From IMG/VR virus record IMGVR_UViG_3300045116_000587, positions 1 to 31,278 of that record: a stretch of DNA of 31,278 nt; one strand, given 5' to 3'. Numbering within the stretch: position 1 is the stretch's first letter; the number at the start of each line of letters is the position of its first letter. The position numbers were made by a program, and so were the translations under genes. The notes beneath the pieces were generated by a model that did no database searches, was not told the DNA's origin, and saw only the letters and a list, made by a program, of their open reading frames with translations. Origin of the DNA: a virus. Below, in pieces: positions 18,074-26,410 of the stretch.

Positions 18074-20644
18074 ATGCCTGACAAGAAGCCCCATGAGTTC
18101 GAGGAGGTGCACGCCGCTGCCCTTGAGTATTTCGGTGGCAACGAGCTGGCGGCGGACATCTGGACGAAGAAGTACGCGCTGCGCGACAACGGAGGGAAGT
18201 ACCACGAGCTGACGCCCGCCGACATGCACAGGCGGCTCGCCAGGGAGTTCGCGAGGATAGAGGGGAAATACCCCAACCCCATGTCCGAGCAGGACATCTT
18301 CGCCCTGTTCAAGGACTTCAAGCACGTCGTGCCGCAGGGCAGCCCGATGTTCGGCGTGGGGAACCCGCACCAGATCGTGTCGCAGTCCAACTGCTTCGCC
18401 ATCGCCACGGTGGACAGCTACGGCGGGATCTGCCGCGCCGACGAGCGCATAGCGCAGATCAGCAAGCGCCGCGGCGGCGTCGGCATCGACGTGTCGCCCA
18501 TACGCCCGAAGGGCCTGCCGACCCACAACGCCGCCCACACGACCGACGGGGTCATCGTCTTCATGCGGCGCTTCTCCAACACCTCCAAGGAGGTGGCGCA
18601 GCACGGGAGGCGCGGGGCGCTCATGATCTCGTGCTCCGTCCACCACCCGGAGGTGCTCAGCTTCGTGCGCTCCAAACTGGAGCTGGCGGCGATCACGGGG
18701 GCCAACATCTCGCTGCGCCTCACGGACGAGTTCATGCGGGCGGTGAAGACCGGCAAGGACTACGAGCTGCGGTGGCCCGTCGATGCCGAGAAGCCATCGA
18801 TGCGGTCACGGATCTCGGCGAAGGAGGTGTGGGACGAGATCGTCAAGCACGCCTTCCTGAAGGCCGAGCCGGGCGTCCTGTTCTGGGACAGCATCACCCG
18901 CAACAGCCCCGCCGACTGCTACTCCGACCTCGGCTTCGCCACGGTCACGACCAACCCGTGCAGTGAGTTGCCGCTCGCCGAGGGCTCCAGTTGCATCCTC
19001 GTCGTCCTCAACCTCTGCTCCTACGTCATCGACCCGTTCACCAGGGAGGCGAGGTTCGACTTCGAGCTGTTCGCCAGGCACGTGGGGATGGCGATGCGGA
19101 TCACCGACGACCTCGTGGACATCGAGATCGAGAGCGTCGAGCGCATCATCGCCAAGGTCGAAGCCGACCCCGAGCCCCCCGACGTGAAGGCCAACGAGCT
19201 GTCTCTCTGGAGGATGGTCAGGGACAAGTGCGTCAGCGGCAGGAGGACGGGGCTGGGGATCACCGCCCTCGGCGACGCCGTGGCGATGCTGGGGCACAAG
19301 TACGGCGACGACGCGTCGGTCGGGTTCGTCGAGCAGGTCTACGCCGCGCTCAGGGACAACGCCTACAGGCAATCCGTCGTCCTCGCCAAGGAGCGCGGGA
19401 AGTTCCCGCTGTTCGACGCCAAGAGGGAGAAGGGGCACCCGTTCCTTTCCAGGCTGCCCAAGGACGTCCTCGAAGACATGGCGAGGCACGGGCGCCGCAA
19501 CATCGCGTGCCTGACGACCGCCCCCGCCGGGACCGTCAGCAACCTGACGTGGTGCAGCGACGGCAACTACGGCACGACGTCGGGGTTCGAGCCGGTGTTC
19601 CTCGCCTCGTACGTCCGGAAGAAGAAGATGGTCGCCGGCGACAAGGGCGACGCCGACTCCGTGGGCAGCGACGGAGAGAGGTACAGGCACTTCGAGGTCA
19701 GGCACCCCGGGCTCGGGCTGTTCTGCAAGGTCACGGGCAAGGGGATGGATGAGAGCCCGTACGCCGGGGCGCAGGCCGGCGAGATCGACCACTCCAGGCG
19801 CGTCAGGATGCAGGCCGCCGCCACGGCATTCGTCGACCACGCGATCTCCTCGACGGTCAACCTGCCGAAGGACGTCGCCATCGAGACGGTCGCCCAGATC
19901 TACATGGACGCATGGGAGCTCGGCTGCAAGGGCATCACCGTCTACCGCGAGGGGAGCCGCGAGGGCATCCTCGTGTCCAAGGGGTCGCAGAACGGCAACT
20001 GCGACAACTGCGACGACGCCGCCGACAAGTTCAAGGCGCTCGTCAAGCAGGGAGGGCGTCCGGGGCGCGTCATCATGTCGTCGGCGCCGAAGCGCCCCGA
20101 AGTGCTCGAATGCGACATCGTCAGGACGACGGTCAAGGGCAGGGGCAAGGACAAGTCCTCGCAGTGGGTCTTCCTGGTCGGCAAGCTCAAGGGCCAGCCG
20201 TACGAGGTGTTCGGCGGGGAGAGCGAGGACCTTGAGGTCCCGAGGAAGTTCAAGACGGGCTGGATACTCAAGGACGGAAAGCACGGCGACCGCACGATGT
20301 ACGACCTCGTGCTGGGGGCCCTGGAGAACGACGGCGAGACCAAGAGGATGGTGATCAACAACATCGCCAAGGTCTTCTCCGACTACGAGCACGCCACGTT
20401 CTCGCGCATCGTGAGCCTCGGCCTGAGGCACGGCGTCCCCATCAAGTTCGTCTGCGAGCAGCTCACGAAGGATCCCGAGGACGACTTCCAGTCCTACAAC
20501 AGGGCGTTGGCCCGTGTCCTCAAGTCGTACATCGAGGAGGGGGAGAACTCCGGTCTCGAATGCCCCAACTGCCATGCGGCGAAGATGGTCTACAAGGGCG
20601 GGTGCCCGTCGTGCCTGATCTGCGGCACGTCCAACTGCTCGTGA
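18074..20644 (+). CDS. nrdJ: Class II (adenosylcobalamin-dependent) ribonucleoside reductase
   Basis: The 856-residue protein reduces ribonucleotides to deoxyribonucleotides with a cobalamin-derived thiyl radical, supplying dNTPs for phage DNA synthesis. Seen: SQSNCFAIATVDSYGG with the first redox Cys, KRRGGVGIDVSPIRPKGLP, NPCSELPLAEGSSC (the NPC(G)E-P-L active-site loop), TTAPAGTVSN, GCKGITVYREGSREG, and a Cys-rich C-terminus CPNCHAAKMVYKGGCPSC typical of NrdJ, used for re-reduction or zinc. Length is that of the single-chain vitamin-B12-dependent family. ATG 18074 follows AGAGGAC. Upstream lies a riboswitch-like leader consistent with B12 control. The region between residues ~630 and ~770 is an accessory domain. 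No class I genes are present. Confidence 0.95.
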   Translation: MPDKKPHEFEEVHAAALEYFGGNELAADIWTKKYALRDNGGKYHELTPADMHRRLAREFARIEGKYPNPMSEQDIFALFKDFKHVVPQGSPMFGVGNPHQIVSQSNCFAIATVDSYGGICRADERIAQISKRRGGVGIDVSPIRPKGLPTHNAAHTTDGVIVFMRRFSNTSKEVAQHGRRGALMISCSVHHPEVLSFVRSKLELAAITGANISLRLTDEFMRAVKTGKDYELRWPVDAEKPSMRSRISAKEVWDEIVKHAFLKAEPGVLFWDSITRNSPADCYSDLGFATVTTNPCSELPLAEGSSCILVVLNLCSYVIDPFTREARFDFELFARHVGMAMRITDDLVDIEIESVERIIAKVEADPEPPDVKANELSLWRMVRDKCVSGRRTGLGITALGDAVAMLGHKYGDDASVGFVEQVYAALRDNAYRQSVVLAKERGKFPLFDAKREKGHPFLSRLPKDVLEDMARHGRRNIACLTTAPAGTVSNLTWCSDGNYGTTSGFEPVFLASYVRKKKMVAGDKGDADSVGSDGERYRHFEVRHPGLGLFCKVTGKGMDESPYAGAQAGEIDHSRRVRMQAAATAFVDHAISSTVNLPKDVAIETVAQIYMDAWELGCKGITVYREGSREGILVSKGSQNGNCDNCDDAADKFKALVKQGGRPGRVIMSSAPKRPEVLECDIVRTTVKGRGKDKSSQWVFLVGKLKGQPYEVFGGESEDLEVPRKFKTGWILKDGKHGDRTMYDLVLGALENDGETKRMVINNIAKVFSDYEHATFSRIVSLGLRHGVPIKFVCEQLTKDPEDDFQSYNRALARVLKSYIEEGENSGLECPNCHAAKMVYKGGCPSCLICGTSNCS

Positions 20645-20651
20645 GGGCGCG

Positions 20652-20858
20652 ATGGCGAAGCGCGGGATGACGAACCAGCACTACGGGACGCTGGAGAACC
20701 TGCCGTGGCTCGTCCCGGCGTTCCTCTGGTGGATCTGGAAGGTCAAGCCTCGCGTCGTGTTCCCGAGGTTGCCTGGTGTCCTGTGGAACATGGCCCTGGC
20801 GAAGTATGGCCTTCTCAACTGGTGGAGGGGCAAGCGTGCAGACGGACGTGGTGCTTGA
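20652..20858 (+). CDS. Small protein of unknown function (68 aa)
   Basis: Starts MAKRGMTNQHYGTLENLPWL, then LVPAFLWWIWKVKPRVVFPR, LPGVLWNMALAKYGLLNWWR and a basic end. Trp-rich and amphipathic, perhaps membrane-associated; no family recognised. ATG 20652 lies 8 nt behind the RNR stop with GAGGG; MTNQHYG at 20667 is an alternative start. Its end overlaps the methyltransferase start by 23 nt, so the three genes form one operon. Confidence 0.55.
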   Translation: MAKRGMTNQHYGTLENLPWLVPAFLWWIWKVKPRVVFPRLPGVLWNMALAKYGLLNWWRGKRADGRGA

Positions 20859-21612
20859 GGGCGACTGCTTCGACGTCCTGCCGACATTGCCCGAGGCCAG
20901 CTTCGACATGGTGCTGACCGACCCCCCATACGGCAAGACGGCCCTGGAGTGGGACGTCGCACCCCGGCTGGCGGACATGTGGGCCATGCTCCTGCGCGTC
21001 GGCAAGCCGGGGTGCGCCTTCGTCCTCACGTGCGCCCAGCCCTTCACGACCGACCTGATAGCCAGCGCGAGGCGGATGTTCAGGCACGACTGGGTGTGGG
21101 TGAAGAACGCGCCTTCCGGGATGATGCTCGCCGGCAAGGCGCCGATGAGGCGGCACGAGACGGTCGCCGTGTTCTGCCGCAGGGCCCCGAAGTTCAACCC
21201 GCAGAAGGTCACCGGGTCGCTCACGTCGCAGAACCACAGCCGCAGGGGCTACTCGTACAGGAACGGGGCCTCGAAGCTCTACTCGGTCGACGGGGGCGTC
21301 CCATTCGTGTGGAGCGCGCAGGTCAACCCCCACTCCGTGCTTCCCTGCGACGTGGTGGGGAACCGCGACAGGTCGAAGGTCCACCCCACCCAGAAGCCGG
21401 TCCCCCTGTTCGAGTACCTCGTCAGGACGTACAGCGACCCCGGCGACGTCGTGCTGGATCCCTTCTCCGGGTCGGGGACGACGGCCGTGGCGTGCGCCAA
21501 CTCCGGCAGGAGGTTCGTCTGCGTGGAGAGGGATCCAGAACACGCCGCCGACGCTCGGAGGCGCGCGTCGGAGGCGGTCACTTCCAGCGCCTGCCGGGGA
21601 GCTGCCCCGTAG
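20836..21612 (+). CDS. DNA N6-adenine / N4-cytosine methyltransferase (beta-class order)
   Basis: The 258-residue enzyme has DPPY (residues 29-32, in LTDPPYGKTALEWD) before the AdoMet motif VVLDPFSGSGTTAVACANSG, plus HPTQKPVPLFEYLVRTY. This is the same beta-class arrangement as the gene at 2530-3333, with a similar length, but with canonical DPPY instead of DLPY, so the two are paralogues or independent acquisitions. GTG 20836 is set by GGAGGGG 6 nt upstream. It follows the RNR operon and overlaps the convergent sigma gene by 35 nt. Likely protects phage DNA from restriction. Confidence 0.93.
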   Translation: MQTDVVLEGDCFDVLPTLPEASFDMVLTDPPYGKTALEWDVAPRLADMWAMLLRVGKPGCAFVLTCAQPFTTDLIASARRMFRHDWVWVKNAPSGMMLAGKAPMRRHETVAVFCRRAPKFNPQKVTGSLTSQNHSRRGYSYRNGASKLYSVDGGVPFVWSAQVNPHSVLPCDVVGNRDRSKVHPTQKPVPLFEYLVRTYSDPGDVVLDPFSGSGTTAVACANSGRRFVCVERDPEHAADARRRASEAVTSSACRGAAP

Positions 21613-22363
21613 CGGACAGGAGCAGGTACTCGTCCTTCCCGACGTACCCGAGGATCTTCTTCCTGAGCATCCAGACCAGCTTCGCCCTCATCATCCGGAC
21701 GGCGGAGCGCGTGACGCCCAGCTTCCTCGACATGGCGGCGACCGCCTCCCCATTGCCGTTCTTCTCGTTGGCCTCCGCCACGAGCTCCACCTGGTCGTCC
21801 GTGAGGCCAAGCTCGCGCACGGCCCTGGCCGCGAGGGCGAGGAGGTCGCTCTTGTGGAGGTCGTCGGACACGTTGCCCATGCTCGTGTCGATGACGTCGA
21901 TCGGCTTGTCGTCGTCGCCGTACAGGGGGATGATCCCGGCCATGGCGAGCCTCACGATGGCGGCGTCGCGTCCCCTGCCGGACTCCTCCGCCCTCTTGAG
22001 CACCTCCATGGCGGAGCGCAGCGAGGACAGGGCTGACGTCCTCTGGTAGATGCCTTCCCTGATCTCGGTCCTGATCTTCGGCGTGGCCCACGTGGAGAAC
22101 CGGCCCTTATCGGAGTCGAACGTGCAGGCGGCCTCGACGAGGCCGAGGTTGCCGTCGAAGAGGATGTCGACGTAGTCGGGGAGCGGACGGTACTTGCGGG
22201 TGAGGCTGAGCACGAGACGCATGTTGCCCTCGACCAGCTCCGCGACCGCCGTGGACGTGTCGCCGCCGAGGATCAGCTTGGACAGCTCCTTCTCGCGCGC
22301 CGGGGTGATCGCAGGCACCGCCCTGGCGTGAGCCTCATACTGCCTTTCCGCCATCCTGTCCAT
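21578..22363 (-). CDS. Sigma-70 family RNA polymerase sigma factor
   Basis: The 261-residue protein shows sigma region 2 (about 43-103): LVEGNMRLVLSLTRKYRPLP then DILFDGNLGLVEAACTFDSD and RFSTWATPKIRTEIREGI, the core-binding and -10-recognising helices. A region 4-like helix-turn-helix near the C-terminus (AVAAMSRKLGVTRSAVRMMR) would contact the -35 box. No region 1.1. It would redirect host RNA polymerase, probably to a later gene class; the TTGACT/TATAAT promoters in this window look like host sigma70 targets and may be served by either. The ATG (GGGGAGGA upstream) overlaps the phosphoesterase gene end, in one operon with it and the MBL gene. Confidence 0.85.
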   Translation of the reverse strand: MDRMAERQYEAHARAVPAITPAREKELSKLILGGDTSTAVAELVEGNMRLVLSLTRKYRPLPDYVDILFDGNLGLVEAACTFDSDKGRFSTWATPKIRTEIREGIYQRTSALSSLRSAMEVLKRAEESGRGRDAAIVRLAMAGIIPLYGDDDKPIDVIDTSMGNVSDDLHKSDLLALAARAVRELGLTDDQVELVAEANEKNGNGEAVAAMSRKLGVTRSAVRMMRAKLVWMLRKKILGYVGKDEYLLLSATGQLPGRRWK

Positions 22364-23411
22364 TTGCGTCCTCCCCTGTCCCTGTGGCCGCGGATCCGCC
22401 CGACAGCCTGTCCTTGAAGAACCTGCGCACCGCCTCCTGGTCGGCGGCGAACCCCGTCCTGCACCTGAACGTCAGCGTTCCGGAGCCCTCGTCCCAGAAC
22501 AGGGACGAACCGTCAGCGATCGAGCGCAGGTATGCCCTGTCGTACGTCCTGCCGTGGCGGTTCGTCGCCCCCGCGGTCGCCACGACGGACGACACCATCC
22601 TGTCGGCCTCGCGCTGGGCCCGCACGGCCGCCACGCACTCGACCGACATGGAGAAGTGGTCCTGAGGCACCTCGATTCCGACCGCCTTGAGGACGGCCAA
22701 GTTCCTGGCCCTCGATTCCAGCACGCGCTCGTCGGGATCGGGCGAATATGCCCCCCTTGCCCTGCCGTCCCCATTCTCCGAAGCCTCCCTGGCCCCCATC
22801 GAGGCGCGCTTCTGGTCGATCCTGAGCCGTATGGCCTCCCACGGGATCGGGAAGTACCCCCAGACGTCCACGCCGACGTCGAACGACAGGAGGATGTCCA
22901 GCTCAGGCATCCTGCCGTGGCTGTGTCCGTGCAGGGCCGCAGTGCCCTCCCACGATCCGGGCCAAGCCCGCATCGCGTAGTGGCAGAACGTGACCTTCTC
23001 CCTTTCCGCCCCGCCGTCCGGCAGCCTGCCCGTGTCCATCCTCCTCACGCAGCCGAAGTCGTGCACCTCGGAGAAGTGGCCCATGGCCTCCTTGCTCATG
23101 TCGTCGTGGTTGCCCAGCACCAGCACCTTGTGCCCGTTCAGGGCCGCCGCGTGCCTCGCGTGGTTCCTGAACGCGAAGTCTCCGACGACTATGACCCTGT
23201 CGCGCCTCCCGACCATCCTGTTCCACGCGTCGTGGAACGCCTGGTTGTGCGCCTCCATCGATTCCCTCGTGACCGTCAGGGGGTTGTTCCCCTTGAAGTC
23301 GAAGGGGAGCGCGGGATCGTACGCCGGGTTGGGGACGCACCACGGCCTCCTGCAGTGCAGGATGATGTCCTCGTGGTCTAGGTGGGGATCGGCGATCACG
23401 AAGGTGTTCAT
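22335..23411 (-). CDS. Calcineurin-like metallophosphoesterase with extra C-terminal domain
   Basis: The 358-residue protein has the metallophosphoesterase motifs in order: FVIADPHLDHED (Asp8, His10), VVGDFAF, VLGNHDDM, TFCHYAM and LHGHSHGRMP. These build a dinuclear metal site that hydrolyses phosphoesters in nucleic acids, nucleotides or proteins. The catalytic domain spans about residues 1-205. The rest (about 206-358), with RVLESRARNLAVLKAVGIEV and GTLTFRCRTGFAADQEAVRR, is an extra domain not recognised; the last helix is basic. The ATG overlaps the TGA of the MBL gene. Confidence 0.9.
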   Translation of the reverse strand: MNTFVIADPHLDHEDIILHCRRPWCVPNPAYDPALPFDFKGNNPLTVTRESMEAHNQAFHDAWNRMVGRRDRVIVVGDFAFRNHARHAAALNGHKVLVLGNHDDMSKEAMGHFSEVHDFGCVRRMDTGRLPDGGAEREKVTFCHYAMRAWPGSWEGTAALHGHSHGRMPELDILLSFDVGVDVWGYFPIPWEAIRLRIDQKRASMGAREASENGDGRARGAYSPDPDERVLESRARNLAVLKAVGIEVPQDHFSMSVECVAAVRAQREADRMVSSVVATAGATNRHGRTYDRAYLRSIADGSSLFWDEGSGTLTFRCRTGFAADQEAVRRFFKDRLSGGSAATGTGEDANGQDGGKAV

Positions 23412-24310
23412 GAAGCCGCCCCCACCTCGATCATTCGGCTGCCGTGGAGCAGACTGATCCCGCCGGCGAACCCGAACTCGCCGGCCGTCGCGCGCGCCTC
23501 GGCCACGGCGGACTCGACCGAATACCTCATGGAGAGGTGCACGAGCACGAGGACTCCGACCCCGGCCTTGGCGGCGACCCCGACGGCCCCGCGGACGGTC
23601 GAATGGCCGCCCCCGGCGCGCATGGCGGTCTCCTCGCCATCCCCGACGAGCTCGCCCTTCTCGACGAACGTGCCCTCGTGGAAGAGCACGTCGGCGCCGG
23701 GGACGGAGTCGGGGTCGACCCCGGAGCAGTCCCCGGAGTACGCGAAGACGATCTTCTCGTACGGCTCGTTGATCGCGTCCCTGCCCCTCTCGGCGGCGAT
23801 GGCGGCGATCTCCTTGCCGGGAAGGCCAGAGAACTCCTTGCGGAGCCTGACCCTCTTCTCGACCATCGCGTAGCCGAGGCAGAGCCTGCTGGCATGCCTG
23901 ACCTCGAACGCCCTGACGGACGTCTTGCCGTCGTCGGACATGGTCACGGAGTCGCCCGGGACGATCTCCTTCCAGGCGATCACGCGGCTGTTGTCGCAGA
24001 CGGCATCGATGTACCTCTTGAGCGCCTCGATCTCGCCCCACCCGCCGGGATGGAAGATCACGAACGGCTTGTCCTTGTCGCCGCGGGCGGCGCCCCTTGC
24101 GAGGGCGAGCCCGGCGACCCCTCCGAGGTGGTCGTGGTGCCCGTGGGTGAGGAACACGTTCTCGATGGCGAAGACGTGGTTCCTCATGTGGGGGCTGATG
24201 CCCTCCCCGGCGTCGAACATCGAGCGGCTAGGCCTGTGCCAGAGCCACGTCGAGCACATCGCCATGGAGAAACCCCTGAAGCTGTCGATGATGTCGCGAC
24301 GGACGGACAT
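23408..24310 (-). CDS. Metallo-beta-lactamase-fold hydrolase, RNase Z/BN-like
   Basis: The 300-residue protein has THGHHDHLGG (residues 55-64), the MBL zinc motif, then VRHASRLCLGYAMVEKR, FAYSGDCSGV, and DVLFHEGTF, followed by a distal HLSMRY His. The HxHxDH, SGD, HEGTF and HLS order is that of RNase Z / ElaC-type 3' tRNA processing enzymes and relatives. The N-terminus, RGFSMAMCSTWLWHRPSRSM, replaces the usual G-S/T-x-x-G start. In a phage with several tRNA genes, a tRNA-processing role is attractive, but the tRNAs here already encode CCA. Own promoter at 24343-24371 and a GAGGAGGAAAC ribosome site. First gene of the operon with the phosphoesterase and sigma factor. Confidence 0.8.
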   Translation of the reverse strand: MSVRRDIIDSFRGFSMAMCSTWLWHRPSRSMFDAGEGISPHMRNHVFAIENVFLTHGHHDHLGGVAGLALARGAARGDKDKPFVIFHPGGWGEIEALKRYIDAVCDNSRVIAWKEIVPGDSVTMSDDGKTSVRAFEVRHASRLCLGYAMVEKRVRLRKEFSGLPGKEIAAIAAERGRDAINEPYEKIVFAYSGDCSGVDPDSVPGADVLFHEGTFVEKGELVGDGEETAMRAGGGHSTVRGAVGVAAKAGVGVLVLVHLSMRYSVESAVAEARATAGEFGFAGGISLLHGSRMIEVGAAS

Positions 24311-24342
24311 GATGTGTTTCCTCCTCGTTGCTCACGGCGAGA

Positions 24343-24371
24343 AGGATGCCATGTTCGGCCGGAAGAGTCAA
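24343..24371 (-). promoter_or_regulatory. Promoter of the MBL / phosphoesterase / sigma operon
   Basis: Minus strand: TTGACT (24366-24371), 17-nt spacer, CATCCT (24343-24348), a poor -10. A leader of about 25 nt with GAGGAGG precedes the ATG at 24310. Confidence 0.55.
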
Positions 24372-24382
24372 CCGAGGAATGG

Positions 24383-24640
24383 CTACTTGAGCTCCACTCC
24401 CTGCTGGCGCAGGTATTCGAACAGGCCATTGAGCCAGGAGTCGGCCGTGGCGCCCATGCAGACGGCCTTGTCCCACTGCTTCTCGTTCAGGCCTCGCACG
24501 ACGGCGGCGGCGCAACGGGTCATATCGACGGGCTTGCGGGATCCCTTGATGTCCTTGAGTTCCTTGCCAAGGCGCCGCGCCTTGCGCTCCGACTTGCGGG
24601 CCCGATCCTGCCAGTCGACGACGTTGTATTCCCAGCTCAT
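24383..24640 (-). CDS. Small protein of unknown function (85 aa)
   Basis: Starts MSWEYNVVDWQDRARKSERK; a highly charged helix (RKARRLGKELKDIKGSRKPV) is followed by a helical C-terminus with MGATADSWLNGLFEYLRQQG. No recognised domain. AGGAG lies 8 nt before the ATG. Ends 12 nt before the -35 box of the MBL promoter. Last gene of the small-protein run 25580-24383. Confidence 0.6.
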   Translation of the reverse strand: MSWEYNVVDWQDRARKSERKARRLGKELKDIKGSRKPVDMTRCAAAVVRGLNEKQWDKAVCMGATADSWLNGLFEYLRQQGVELK

Positions 24641-24656
24641 CCCTAGTACTCCTGTT

Positions 24657-25013
24657 CTACGGCTTCGCCTTCTGGTGTGCCTTCTTGATCTTACCGGCCA
24701 TCGTGGCCGCCCTGTCGGCGTATGCCGCTTCGAGGGCCTCCTTGACCTTGCCCGGAAGCGCCTTCTTGAGCCACGCCTTGCTGCCGGCGGCCTTGAAGAC
24801 CTTGACCGAGACGCTCCCGTTCTCGAACGACACTACGGCGGGATCGTGGGACGCGAACCTTCCCATCGCCTCGAACTTGGCGCGTTCCACGAACACGATC
24901 CCCATGACGGCGACGAAGTCATGGGCCAGAGGGGCGTCCCCGTACATCGGGACTTCGGAGTCCCACGCCATCACGTAGCCCCGATCCTCGGCTCTCCTCT
25001 TCTGCCTGCTCAC
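24657..25013 (-). CDS. Protein of unknown function (118 aa)
   Basis: The GTG at 25011-25013 overlaps the preceding gene's stop region (TGACGTGA) with GGGGGA about 7 nt upstream. Product starts MSRQKRRAEDRGYVMAWDSE; beta-rich middle with DFVAVMGIVFVERAKFEAMG and a basic, Ala/Lys-rich C-terminus (AATMAGKIKKAHQKAKP) that could bind nucleic acid. Not recognised. Confidence 0.6.
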   Translation of the reverse strand: MSRQKRRAEDRGYVMAWDSEVPMYGDAPLAHDFVAVMGIVFVERAKFEAMGRFASHDPAVVSFENGSVSVKVFKAAGSKAWLKKALPGKVKEALEAAYADRAATMAGKIKKAHQKAKP

Positions 25014-25014
25014 G

Positions 25015-25350
25015 TCATGATCCCCCGCGCATCGCGGAGCGGTCGGCTCCGCACCAGCGCTCCAGTTCGTCAAGGTATGCTCCGACCTTCCGGTTCACGT
25101 CGAACGCCGCGTCCTCTTCGACGGCGATGTGCAGGCAGGCGAGAGCCCTTTGGCATTCAGACCCGAGGCGCGGCAGGGACCTGACGTCGACCCCGCCGGT
25201 CTTCTCCCCTGGGGTGAACTGCACCCACAGGCGCCCCATGCAGGCACCCCATCCGAACCTCTTCCAGCGGGAGAACTTCCGGGGGACCCACAGGACGAGG
25301 ATCCTCCTGGCGCCCTGCACGTCGGTCATCTGGTCGAGAGGCCTGCTCAT
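25015..25350 (-). CDS. Protein of unknown function (111 aa)
   Basis: Starts MSRPLDQMTDVQGARRILVL; an early part rich in Arg/Trp (VPRKFSRWKRFGWGACMGRL) and a helical second half (CQRALACLHIAVEEDAAFDV). The ATG overlaps the TGA of the upstream gene, whose GAG-rich codons supply GGAGGAGGA as ribosome site. Not recognised. Confidence 0.6.
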   Translation of the reverse strand: MSRPLDQMTDVQGARRILVLWVPRKFSRWKRFGWGACMGRLWVQFTPGEKTGGVDVRSLPRLGSECQRALACLHIAVEEDAAFDVNRKVGAYLDELERWCGADRSAMRGGS

Positions 25351-25580
25351 TCCTCCTCCTTCTCGGCAAGGATGGCGTCCAGAATCCCCGTCATCTCCGT
25401 GCACGCCGACGAGTCCTCCGCCCAGTTCTTTCTGATCTTTTCGCGGTGCTCCTCCTCGATGCGCTTCTGGTCTTTGGCATCCAGGCCCGTCGGCAAGTAC
25501 ATTGGGCCTGGGAAGCCTCGGTGGAGTCCTTCCAGGAGTTTCTTGACACGCTCCAACGACAGCCTCTGCAGCCTTGTCAT
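25347..25580 (-). CDS. Small helical protein of unknown function (77 aa)
   Basis: Start at ATG 25578-25580 is chosen because GGGGGACGGGGA precedes it; an in-frame ATG at 25601 has no ribosome site. Product MTRLQRLSLERVKKLLEGLH continues with a charged helix (DQKRIEEEHREKIRKNWAED) and an acidic end (EMTGILDAILAEKEEE). A possible -10 box GATAAT (25604-25609, minus) overlaps the stop codon of the GIY-YIG gene upstream. Function unknown. Confidence 0.55.
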   Translation of the reverse strand: MTRLQRLSLERVKKLLEGLHRGFPGPMYLPTGLDAKDQKRIEEEHREKIRKNWAEDSSACTEMTGILDAILAEKEEE

Positions 25581-25607
25581 TCCCCGTCCCCCTTCTGCCA
25601 TACATTA

Positions 25608-26351
25608 TCAACCACAACACGAGTCCCAGTCCTCGCCTTCCAAAAGCCTCTGATGGAACCTGGCATCTTGAGCCGGAACCCTAATCAACATCCACCCTGC
25701 TCTGTTTACCCTTATGTTGTCTCCGACTTTACGACGGAACTGTTGGTAGTCGACCCCGAACCTTTTGACCCCGTCCTTAACGCCGCCCTCTATCAGGAAC
25801 TCCTCGTTTATGGGGGAAATCAACCTCCACAAGAACGCCTGCGGGTTCAATAGTCCCTTCTTCGTGTCGGAGATTTTTCTCCGCACATGCGGCAACTTGG
25901 CGACGTTCAGGCCAGTCTCCTTGTCGATGATTCTGTTGGTACGCTTGCATCGTCGCGATGCCGCCAATCTCTGTTCTGTCGTCCACCTGTTGCCGTAGTT
26001 CGGGTTGCGTTGCCCGCCGTTTAGCTCCCTGAACTTGGTCCGCAACTCCTCCGCGCGAGGGTTGGACGAGAACGTGTCTCCCCAAGTTCCTCCTTCGCAG
26101 ATGTTGTACCCCACTCCACGGACATTCGACTTCAGGGTCGCAATCCAGTACCGCTCTCGCTCGCAAAGTTGGTCCTTGTTGTCGCACAGTTCAAGAATCT
26201 CCTTCCGGAAGTTCTGTGAGCCATAGCATCGTACTGCCCTGATAAGAAGACAGCCAGACCCAAGATAGGTCGGATTATCCTCTGGGTTGAACTTGGACTG
26301 TCCGACATAGATTTTCCCGTTTAGCAGGTTGGTCGTCTTGTAGATGTACAT
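25608..26351 (-). CDS. GIY-YIG homing-type endonuclease
   Basis: The 247-residue protein starts MYIYKTTNLLNGKIYVGQSK, a GIY-YIG core (IYK ... YVG), followed by LGSGCLLIRAVRCYG and CERERYWIATL with the catalytic Arg and Glu region, then a DNA-binding tail with NPNYGNRWTTEQRLAASRRC, NUMOD3-like, and VRRKISDTKKGLLNPQAFLW. It nicks or cuts DNA to promote its own spread. ATG with GGAGG, decisive over an in-frame ATG at 26375. It lies between RtcB and a small-protein run on the same strand, with lower GC than both, as an inserted gene would. Confidence 0.9.
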   Translation of the reverse strand: MYIYKTTNLLNGKIYVGQSKFNPEDNPTYLGSGCLLIRAVRCYGSQNFRKEILELCDNKDQLCERERYWIATLKSNVRGVGYNICEGGTWGDTFSSNPRAEELRTKFRELNGGQRNPNYGNRWTTEQRLAASRRCKRTNRIIDKETGLNVAKLPHVRRKISDTKKGLLNPQAFLWRLISPINEEFLIEGGVKDGVKRFGVDYQQFRRKVGDNIRVNRAGWMLIRVPAQDARFHQRLLEGEDWDSCCG

Positions 26352-26410
26352 AGGGTTGCCTCCTACGCACATCATTCCGCAACCGAATCAAACAATCCTG
26401 CATCCGAATC

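Noticed and set aside
18806-20575. A 589-codon open frame antisense to nrdJ
   Set aside because: It mirrors the GC-rich third codon positions of nrdJ; the composition is Arg/Val/Asp-rich without motifs, and nrdJ is unambiguous.
22335-24041. A 568-codon open frame on the minus strand
   Set aside because: Only the part 22335-23411 is the phosphoesterase; upstream codons are Arg/Gly-rich shadow of the MBL gene in another frame, and the ATGA junction at 23408 marks the real start.
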